From Anisus vortex (Eukaryota; Mollusca; Gastropoda; Planorbidae): a DNA stretch of 64,000 nt. The translations under genes were made by a program, and so were the position numbers. Below, one piece after another: positions 46,724 through 64,000 of this stretch (the stretch's first letter is position 1; each line of letters starts with the position of its first letter). The stretch is taken from contig OX421508.1 of assembly GCA_949126835.1 (NCBI GenBank), forward strand, positions 17,298,098-17,362,097, written 5' to 3'. The notes below the pieces were generated by a model. The model was not told where the DNA came from. It saw nothing but the letters and a program-made list of their open reading frames with translations, and made no database searches.

Positions 46724-47722
46724 GGGAAGCGTTATTCGAAGAACTGTTCATATAACGCCGAGCGTTATCGGAAGAACCAAATCTTCTAATAACGCTGAGC
46801 GTTATCGGAAGACCCAAATGTTCGAAAAATTGTGAGAGTTAGGCTATACTTATGACTTATATTAACTTATACTTATTATCTTATAGTTAAAGTAGCCTGT
46901 AGGTCTACTAATCTATAGTCTATTATTTAGGATCATATTCCTAGCTAGAAGGAGGTATTTATTGATAATAATAAAGCCCAAACAGGGCCTAACCCTATTT
47001 GAATTTGACTTGAAGTATTAACTTAACAATAGCCTACTAATAGTACTAATAGTAGGCTACTAATAGGCCTACTAACATCTAGGCTAAAAAGGCCTAACCT
47101 CTTTGTTTGATTAGATAAGATTACTTTATTGATCCAAATAAATGGAAATTTACTTGATTTCATAAATTCTGTCTTTCAGTACACTTAAAACAATATTAAA
47201 GAACCAATTGTACTCAAAAGCACAATAGAAATAGATATTTGCGCACACTTTAGAACTATTATTATTATTATTATCACTACACTATTATACCATTTATCGT
47301 AAGAAAAAGTATCATTTAGGCTTAGGAGTCAGCTATTGTATTTTCTGGCTGACAATGACTAATGGTTACTTACAAAATATTCATGTATTTACCTTATTTA
47401 CGTATCCCGTTTTACTCAAATTGAATAATAATTTTTTTTTAAAAAGTGTAGACGGCGGCGTTAGAACCTGCGACACCTCGGTTGCCAGTTGACAGCACTA
47501 ACCATTAGGCCACGAAATCGTGTTCAAACTTACAAACTTAACCTAAAACAGTATATAAGCCGATAGGGAAAGACTAACAATTATGCGCATGCGCCAGTAG
47601 AACATGAAGACCTGTGCGAATCTTCAAATAACGCCAAGCGTTATCTGCAGCTAGAATTCTTCATATAACGCTTAGGCCTTAGCCTTAGCGTTATATGAAG
47701 AACTGTGCGAATAATCACTCCG
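46724..47722. mobile_element. MULE-like element with 9-bp duplication and palindromic boxes
   Basis: A perfect 9-bp duplication TAAATAATA flanks it (46715-46723, 47723-47731), a length typical of Mutator-like elements. Ends are imperfect TIRs of about 35 bp sharing TTATTCG and TTCATATAACGC. Palindromes of the form AACGC.NAGCGTTAT occur at about 46754-46767, 46790-46805, 47630-47645 and 47666-47693. The interior holds a tRNA-like segment and TGCGCATGCGCCA (47584). No transposase. Confidence 0.7.
47440..47516 (-). pseudogene. tRNA-like sequence inside the MULE-like element
   Basis: On the minus strand 'gatttcgtggcctaatggtt' holds an A box (TGGCCTAATGG), and 'cgcaggttctaacgcc' stands where a B box would, but deviates from GGTTCGANNCC. 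Probably a tRNA pseudogene or SINE head rather than a working tRNA. Confidence 0.4.
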
Positions 47723-47731
47723 TAAATAATA

Positions 47732-48789
47732 TGTAAATAGTAATGTCATAATCACATAATAATCAATTATAATCATTTTTAATTGACTATCAATACTAAA
47801 TTATAACTAAATACTATCATTGACAATGACTAAATTCTAAATGAATCTAGATCTAGATCTCAATCTAGGTTAATAAAATAATAGAAAACTAGTAAAACTA
47901 ACCCAATCTCTATTAACTTTCATCATATATTATTGTATTTTTATATTGTGAGTATATTATTTGATACAGAATTATGTTAACAATGACAATAAAACATCGC
48001 AAAGACATGTCAGTCTTGTCACAAGACCAAGAGACGAGTCAAGACGTAAGAATTGAATAAGAACTTAAAGATAAAGAAGTCATCGAAGAAAAGTCTGAAT
48101 TGAACTGAACTGGTCGTAATTATTTATGTATCCTTCTATTGCTTGATAATAAGTTTATAACCAAAGCTGAACTATTATGAAGCTACTTTACCAGTTAGTA
48201 AATTCCATAAAGGATGAAAACCAAAATATACTGTTATTATACTGTACACATTCAAAGAATAATTATATTTAATCGTAAACAGCCATTTTTTTTCCTTGTA
48301 TTTATAGTTCTGACCAGGGCAACCTAGATTTTTCATTTCCACATAGATTTCAAGAAACTAAAAACTAACTAAAAACTAAAAACTAACTAAAAACTAAAAA
48401 CTTACCAGTTTGGTACGCTTAGAATTTTTTGTTTCGTTAGAACAACTGAGCATTTTTAAACATTAAAAAAAAGCCTTCACTCTTTTAAAATTAATTATAT
48501 AAGACCTTTTTTAAAATAAACATTGTGTTGTGGCTTTTTCAGTGATAAAAAGTGTATCATATTTTAATTTTTAAGAATAAAAATTGGCCTCTTTATTCTT
48601 TTCAAGAAAAAAAAGAGGGACATTTTCGATAACAAAAGAATAGCCTTGAATAGGGAGCTTTTCAATACTGAAAAGTGTGTTCCTTTCAAGAAAACAGTGG
48701 TGCTCTTTGAAAGAAAAAATTTTAAGGGGCCTTTTCAAGAGAAAAAACTAACTAGGGAAGGTGGAAGGAACAGTGAAGCTCAAAGTAAA
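47732..48789. other. Intergenic AT-rich stretch, nothing recognised
   Basis: Contains only a short 'aaaactaact' repeat near 48360-48400 and A/T-rich low-complexity sequence. Confidence 0.5.
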
Positions 48790-49006
48790 AGTATGCTATC
48801 CGTCGGACCGAATTGATCCATAAGTCCAGTGAAGCGGCGTTCACCTGTTTATTTGTGGCAACGGCATACTAGGTGATTGTGTGGCCATCACTATGCACAT
48901 CCATCTTTAGTTTACCCCTCCAGACCCGGGAAAAAAATCTTAGGCTGCACCGGGATTCGAACCCGGTACGCCAGATGAACGCGCTGTCGCACGGCCACCG
49001 TGCCCC
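48790..49006 (-). mobile_element. SINE with internal deletion
   Basis: Complete tRNA-like head (ggattcgaacccggt = B box) and tail, but about 50 bp of the body between 'tttagtttacccc' and 'tccagacccggg' is missing. A 17-bp duplication with one mismatch (gtgaagctcaaagtaaa / gtgaagatcaaagtaaa) flanks it. Confidence 0.85.
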
Positions 49007-49158
49007 GTGAAGATCAAAGTAAATTTAAGCTTCTAGTCTTACGTGTAGGCCTACCTACTTAGCAAACTCTTACTTAGCAAACTCTTACTTAGCAAGCTCT
49101 TACTTGGAACTTAGAAGTGACCGGCCGGATGTACACAATTCTGCTTCATCTAAGCTAA

Positions 49159-49806
49159 ATAATAATAATAATAACGGTGCTTATATAGCGCATATCCCGT
49201 TGGTGACAGTTCTATGCGCAGACGACAGTTACAGAATACAGACAGACAACGAAATATGTAGTAATACGCTAATTCTGCTGACGAAATAGGTGAGTCTTCA
49301 GCCGGCTCCTGAAGGTGTCATAGCTAGGGCTCTGGTGAAGCTGTAGTGGGAGGTGATTCCAAGCGGACGGTCCTGCGTAGGAAAATGAACGTTCGCCAGC
49401 GGACACTATAGCCTCACACGAGGGATCCGCAGAGTAAGCGCGTCAGATGCCGAACGAAGTGGACGGGACTGGGTGTAGAGCTCCATACAAGAGCGAAGAT
49501 AATCCGGGGCGCAGTTATTCAGACACCTATAACAGAGGGAAGCCAGCTTATATGAGATCCGGTTGTTGATGGGTAGCCAGTGCAGAGATCGGAGCAGAGG
49601 ATTGATATCATTTGACTTCTTCTTCTTGAGAACTAGTCGGGCTGCGCAGTTCTGGATACGTTGGAGTCCTTGAAGGGAGGAGGCCGAGAGACCAGCCAAA
49701 AGCGAATTACAATGGTCCAAGCGGGAAAATAGGAGAGAGATGATGAGCTTAACACAAGCTTCCTTGGTGAGATAACGACGGATGGCGGCAAATACGACGC
49801 AGATCC
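49159..49806 (-). mobile_element. 5'-truncated LINE, close twin of 10298-10791
   Basis: Minus-strand reading gives LIISLLFSRLDHCNSLLAGL, LQRIQNCAARLVL and LLRSLHWLPINNRISYK, the thumb-to-C-terminal region of non-LTR reverse transcriptases. About seven differences from its twin over 480 bp. A 2-bp gain near 49410 shifts the frame after RIPRVRL, so this copy is dead. The (ATT)n tail is at 49160-49173. It extends about 150 bp further 5' than the twin. Confidence 0.85.
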
Positions 49807-49809
49807 CCT

Positions 49810-52034
49810 ATAGGCCTACTTCTGAAATATATGGCATCTCCTACCTAATAAATGTGTTTGAATGATCACCTTCACGTATATTGTATATGTAAATGAAAAG
49901 AAAGACATTTTCAATAGGCCTACATATTGCAGCTGGCGATTTATCTCGTCTTTCAATTTTTACTAGAAGAATGACGTTAACGCATTTCTATATTTTGCAG
50001 AATTTTATGTTTAACCCCCCCCCCCCCCTTTAATTGCCCTGAAAAGAATCGTGGATAGTAAAATAAAATAAAAAACTGCACTACTACGCGATGTGTAGGC
50101 CTAGGCCTATATCCTGAAGCACGGGATAGGCTAATTCTTGTTAGAACCATAGATATTTAAGCAGAGCCTTTACATGCTTATATATGTAGCGCCCCAGGGC
50201 AAAAGTTTCAGCGCCGCCCCCTTGCATACTGTAACTGCTTAAATTGTTTAGTGCTATATATTTTCTATATTTAGACTACATTTGCCGCCCCGGGCATATG
50301 TCCCCCTCAATGTGAGGGCACTGTATCTATGTCAGAACGTCAGAACTGATATATGATTATGTAGGCCCTACGAAATCTTAGTTCTGGAAAAAGTGCTAAA
50401 AGTGGGGCATTTTTCTTAAAAGTCCGCCCAAAACCTGGCTACGCCACTGCAAGTAAGCCTGCTAATATAACGTCCATCTTGCACTTTCCCAGAGGATACT
50501 AAATCGGTTATAACCTCCAGTATCTTAATTTATGTGTGGTTCCCTTATTGACTCTAATTAGATGGGCGCACAAGCTTAAGAGGGGAGGGGGTATTATACT
50601 AGCTGCTTGAATACAGGCATATAGGATAGGTCCTGCTAGGCAAATTTGTCTTTGCATATATTTGTAAAAATAATAATTTCTATATTATTAGTTAAAATTA
50701 CCACTCCCCATTGCCTATCCGGAATGAATCGACTAGAATCAATTGAATCTAATACAGTGTTACTATTACTGCGTTAGTGTAGTTAATATCTAACATTAGC
50801 TTAGCAGCACTCGGCACCAATTCAGGAGTGGCTCCGCATGCCGTATAAATTCACTGTAGGCCCACATCAAGAATTGAGGCCCATTTTGAACATTTATCTT
50901 ATAATCTTGTTGTAGAAAAAAACATAAGCTTTTATTTGGTGTTAAAAAGTAATAAATGAATTAATTCATGACGAATTGAAATTGTGGCTGATCTAATGGA
51001 TGCATCTAAGAAAGAAAAAAAGTGACGTTCTTTTGGGAAAAAAATCTCAGAAGTGGCCATACTGTCGGACATTCAGTGGTATTTCCTGGAGTAGGCCACT
51101 CAAGAGTGGAATATAGTTACCAAATTAATGTTTAAAAGTAAACACAATATTAAAAAAACAACAAATTAAACTGATATTTGTAAGTATTATCTAAAGCTAT
51201 ATAAACTTAGTAAATATTTAGAGTTGCGAAGTAAGATAAGCTGTAAAATATGTCTGGATTATATTCTGTTCTTGTCCGCCTTTTGCATTTCCTTGTCTCA
51301 GATCAATGATTGTGTAATTGTACTACAAATACGCTATGACTGGCTATGACTCATATATAGTCTAAGTCATTTTGATATACTATGTACCTATTTACATTAT
51401 GTTATTTAATACTATTGTAAAAAATATATTATTATATTTATTTATAATTAATATAATTGATTCAAATTATAACTCAGACTGAATGACTGAAACATTTATT
51501 ATATAAATAATAAATACTTATTAGTCTAGTACAAAATACAACCTACTATCTATAGTACTAAATAGTAGTATAGTTAGGCCTATAGTTTATAGTATAGCCT
51601 ATAGGCCTACATTACAATTAGCCTAATCTAATAAATTAATAAAGTAGGCCTATTATAAAGTTATAAACTAATACTAATAATACTAATAGTAGTAATGGTA
51701 GCCTAATAGAAATAATAGAATAGTTATAAAAAATAGGCCTGTGCTGTGGCTGTGGGGTTTATAAAATACTGTTATTCAGTGTTATTCTTATTGATATTAT
51801 TGATCATATTGACTATTGATAATTCAGTTTTTAACCAGTTTCAGTTACTGTTAGTGATGTTAGTGTTACAGTCACACTTACTATTTCTTTTATTAAATTA
51901 AATAAACTTAGATGATTAGATGGCTTTATTATAAATAATAATTAATAGAATTGATTTGCAATTACATTAATTAGGACCTAATTAATAATAATTAATATGC
52001 CTATAGACTATAGGCCTATCATCTAAACTAAGAA
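49810..52034. other. Intergenic, AT-rich with scattered repeat scraps
   Basis: Holds a 14-C run (50015), two GC-rich snippets ('gcgccccagggc', 'gccgccccgggcatatg', 50205-50295) and 'cctggctacgccactg' (50439-50454), which looks like a hAT terminus without a visible partner. No exon seen. Confidence 0.45.
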
Positions 52035-52038
52035 TTTA

Positions 52039-53477
52039 GGCAGGTTTCACAATAAGGTTTTAGAAAGTTCCCTTTTTAAACCAAATTTTTATTTTAAGCT
52101 TTGTCACTGTATTATATATCATTTTAAAGCCTAGAAACTGAGGAATCTGAATATGAAGGTTAGAAAGTCAGCCGACTTTCCAATGTTTTATAATTAATAA
52201 TTTTAAGATCGGGAAATTCCGTCTGGCACAGTTTAGCCGGCGCAAAAAAATACACGAGACTAAACAGCTGCAAAATATTATAAAAACGTACAATATTGTG
52301 TTTTTTTTTATATTTTTATGAAAAATAAACTTATAATACTTGAAATATCATCATTTGTGTTGTGTTTTGTTATTAATTTCACTAATAAACTAATAATTTG
52401 GCATCCTTAGGTCATTAGGCCTAGGATATGTGGTACCGGAAAAATAAACAACATGGCGGCCATTTTTTACTTAAAACGTGGTTTTAGCGAAAATCATGGA
52501 GAGATATTATTTTTATGTTTAAACAATTACTGTTCGCGTAAATTTAGTTTTAAAACATTTAATAATATTGAAAATCGTATACAAGAACTTAGATTTAAAA
52601 AAAGAAATGCGTAAATAGCGTTTTACTGTAAATTATCGATAACGGCCGAGCGTGCGGTCCAAGGCGGTGTAACGAAACCCTAATGGCAACATATCAGACA
52701 GACACGGTTAAAATAATTATATTAAATCGAAAAACGCATTTTTAAAGTAAAAAAACGCGTCAAATAGAACAAAACGGCTATCCGATTGGATTTATATTTT
52801 AAAATTCACTCGAGCGCATTTTAAAATGAATGAAAAATCGATTCAACTTTTTCGGTACCACGTAAGGTTCTCTTGACAGAGCAAGTTTTTGTGATGTACA
52901 CCCGATGGTTTTTAGCAAATAAAATAAAATTTGAGGCTGAATATTAAAAAATAATGCCGTTTTTATGAATTAATATATATTTGGATTAAATTTGGAGAGT
53001 TTTAGAAATCTACAATGACTTATCTATTTTTAGTTCGAGTTTTAGGCCTAGCCTAGGGAATAAAGAAAAAATTCCAGACGGGGTGTAAAAAAACTAAGAG
53101 ATTTGAAAAATTTAAAAAAAAATAAATAAACATATGTAACGACTTTCATTGCAAGTATAGCATATTATAACATATGCATGAATGAAAAACATCCAGAAAT
53201 CGCGTTAATTTTGCTTTTTAATACTTTTACTTAAAGCTTTTCAAGTAGGTACAAAAAAAGGGGAATGGGATCTGCATGCTTTGTTACGTTACACTGCATA
53301 AAAAATATAATAAACAACACTAAAATAAAATAAAAACTCACAATATTGATTTTGCTGATACTTTTATTACATATAAACACAAACAAGTAAAGAAAACAAC
53401 ATTTTGTACATACATTTTTTTTTCTTCAAATATTCAAAAAAAGTTGACCATTTGGTGGCCATTTTGTGAAACCTGCC
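52039..53477. mobile_element. TIR element GGCAGGTTTCACAA with TTTA duplication
   Basis: 14 bp of exact terminal inverted repeat (GGCAGGTTTCACAA). TTTA flanks both sides (52035-52038, 53478-53481). 1439 bp, no long ORF. Close relatives: 58080-59114 and the end at 6645. The superfamily is unclear; a 4-bp duplication other than TTAA is uncommon. Confidence 0.7.
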
Positions 53478-53717
53478 TTTAGCTAAAGCCTTTCTAAGCT
53501 AAATAGTAGTTTGTAAGTTTTTTAATTAATTAAAAATATTGGTCATTGGCCTTGGTTACTTAAAATATAAATATAGAATCTAGGCTTATACATATATAGG
53601 CTATAAGTATAGAGTATAGAGTTATAGAGAGTTTAGGCAGGTATAGGCATACGTAACTATAGACATAGCTGTCACATAGCAATTCACTACTTACCATAAC
53701 TGGCTAATTAATGTATA

Positions 53718-54850
53718 TTGTATATACTTGCGTATAAGTTGCACCCCTAGTTTAAGATTTTTCTTATATATGTTGTCATTGACCCACATATTAGTCGCAC
53801 CCTGACTTTCAGGGGTTACACTGCCGTTTAACTTCTCAAAAATGCATAGGCCCTACCTTTTAAACATAAAAGTAAAGTATCCCGTCGGACCAAATCGATC
53901 CATAGGGCCGGTGAAGCACCGTTCACCAGTTTCTGTGGCCACGGCATACTAGGTGATTGTGTGGCCAGCACTATGCACAGCCGCCTTTACTTTACCCCAA
54001 CTAAGGTCAGGTACCCATCAGAGCTGGGTAGGCTCTGGGACACCCTCCAGACCCGGGAAAAAATCCTAGCCAGGACTCGAACCCTAGACCTTTGGCACGC
54101 CAGTTGAACGCGCTGCCGCTTGGCTACCGTGCCCCATTTTAAACATAAAAGCTACTAAATAATTAAATATTCACCCTTATCTGGAAACTGTCCTTAAAAA
54201 TGGTTTCAATTATGTATATAAGCAAACATATCAAGTAAAGGCAGCGTTTAATTTATTTTTAACAACCGATCAATACAGCCATTAGTCATATGAGAAAGTT
54301 TTTGTAAGGCATTGTTTCTTCATCTAAGTCCCTGTCCCTACTCTTTACCCATAGTCACACTATAGTACCAGTACTGTACTATAGTGGGTCTTTTGAAATG
54401 TGCTTTCTAGACTGGGTGCCAGGCTGGGTTGAATGGCTGATGGTAGTTTTGGAAACATTGCTTAGACATGGCACAGTTTTCTCAGAATGCTAAACACTGC
54501 CTTAATAGTAGGCTATAGCCAATAGGCTTGGCCATAGATCTTAAATAAAATGCATCTTAAGCTACTAGTCTATAAGCTTTTACCTATATTATGGCCTAGA
54601 TAGGCTTTTACACAGTTATGATTCTTTCCCTACTGTAATTTGCATTCAATAGGCCTATAAAAAATGCAGCCTTAAGCTAACGCTAAGCTTCGGCAATACA
54701 AAATCGTCCCAAAAGTTCAAAAGGAAAGGGTTTGTGTAAGGGGTCTGAAAAACCTAAAATATTAGTCCATTCAATTTCAGTTATATAAAGATAGTATATT
54801 TACCCCTACGAAAGTTTTCTAAATGTAAAATGTAGGCCTACCCATATCCT
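53718..54850. mobile_element. Third CGTATAAGTCGCAC-family element, interrupted by a SINE
   Basis: Begins TTGTATATACTTGCG after TA. The blocks 'gcacccctagtttaagattt' and 'gggttacactgccgttta' match the inverse of 32212-32630, and 54768-54835 ('gatagtatatttacccctac') matches 35855-35920. The far boundary is not defined. Confidence 0.5.
53872..54136 (-). mobile_element. tRNA-derived SINE with 14-bp duplication
   Basis: Complete from tail to head ('ggactcgaacccta' = B box). TTTTAAACATAAAA is duplicated exactly (53858-53871, 54137-54150). Confidence 0.92.
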
Positions 54851-55608
54851 AGTAATTTTACAGCACTACTAGTATTATTACTTGGCCTATTATTACTAAT
54901 TCCTAATATTAAATCACATATATTGTGTTCATTGAGGTCATTGATAGTCAACGGTTATATAGTATAATATAGTAAAATTGTTACTTAAAAGCAAAACCTG
55001 GATTGAATTATTAGATTTAAATAATAATTGCCTTTATCCTTATGTGAGCTTATGATTTTTTGGGTCACTGTCAGTGATATGATGTGAAAATTTTAAAAAA
55101 AAATATTATTTTAATAGCTAGCTGTCTGGACTTGGTAGTCTTTAAATTTTGTTTTGTGTCTAGTTTTTAAATAATGTGCTTACCAAATCAGCTTTTTACA
55201 ACACATTTTACCCTAGTTTTTTTGACAGCTTTATGTTATAGCTTACATTAAGGCTACCTAAGATTGTGTGGTTTTAAAAACTTCTATTCTGTAAAGCACT
55301 AAATTTAAATAGCAGGAAGGTTTTGCTAGTAGTTAAAGTTGTATATCTGTTAAGATTAAGATGACAAATTTACAAAATTAAATTTAATACTTTTTAAAAT
55401 ATTTAATAGGTGTGATGGGAAAGGCAATGTGACCATCTTCCTTAAACTGTGATTTACTTTTTATTTGTAAGTCTAATATTTAGACCATATTTATACATTT
55501 CACCAATCTGGTTTCTTTTCTCATGTATAGTAGTTAATTGTTGTTTTTTCTTTGTATGTATCTAGAAGGGGTTCTACAGCTTCAACCTGTTTTTCTTTAT
55601 GATTAATC

Positions 55609-64000
<8,392 letters not shown>

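Overview
The window looks like an AT-rich animal nuclear genome, most likely a mollusc and plausibly a gastropod. The evidence is short phase-consistent exons with GT/AG splice sites, long introns, a dense load of TIR transposons, LINE tails and tRNA-derived SINEs, and proteins that align to recognisable bilaterian families. The species is inference; no database could be searched. Nothing prokaryotic (operons, ribosome binding sites, CRISPR) is present.

Four protein-coding genes can be assembled exon by exon. (1) 1215-7336, minus: the N-terminal third of an RSF1-like chromatin remodelling subunit, running off the left edge. (2) 8959-23001, plus: a complete seven-exon ASCC1 gene (KH domain plus 2H phosphoesterase domain), divergent from RSF1 and sharing a 1.6 kb intergenic region with it. 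(3) 45133 down to 37852, minus: a complete SLC16/monocarboxylate-transporter-like MFS gene. Its apparent stop overlaps a perfect splice donor, and a frame-compatible acceptor at 31511 would replace the end with a PDZ-ligand-like tail and make 26.2-31.5 kb a long 3' UTR. (4) 55609-62790 and beyond, plus: a group I p21-activated kinase (PAK) with ten coding exons, cut by the right edge before the DFG motif.

The rest is repeat-rich. There are TIR elements with readable target-site duplications (hAT at 40662-41720 and 23201-26102, a MULE-like element at 46724-47722, TA elements at 18686-20293 and 32212-32630, a TTTA element at 52039-53477). There are LINE pieces (11.24-11.9, 13.47-14.87, 10.3-10.8, 49.16-49.8 kb), a solo LTR (35046-35779), and about ten copies of one tRNA-derived SINE, several with 10-17 bp duplications. 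Minisatellite units are about 41, 63, 25, 45, 51, 48 and 21/22 bp. Many elements are nested, so relative insertion order can be read directly.

The genes do not form a pathway. RSF1 (nucleosome spacing) and ASCC1 (alkylation repair and transcription coactivation) are both nuclear; the transporter and PAK act at the membrane and cytoskeleton. The most interesting points are the multiplied splice donor in ASCC1 exon 6, the stop/donor overlap in the transporter, and the palindrome-rich MULE-like element carrying a tRNA-like segment and an NRF-1-type site.
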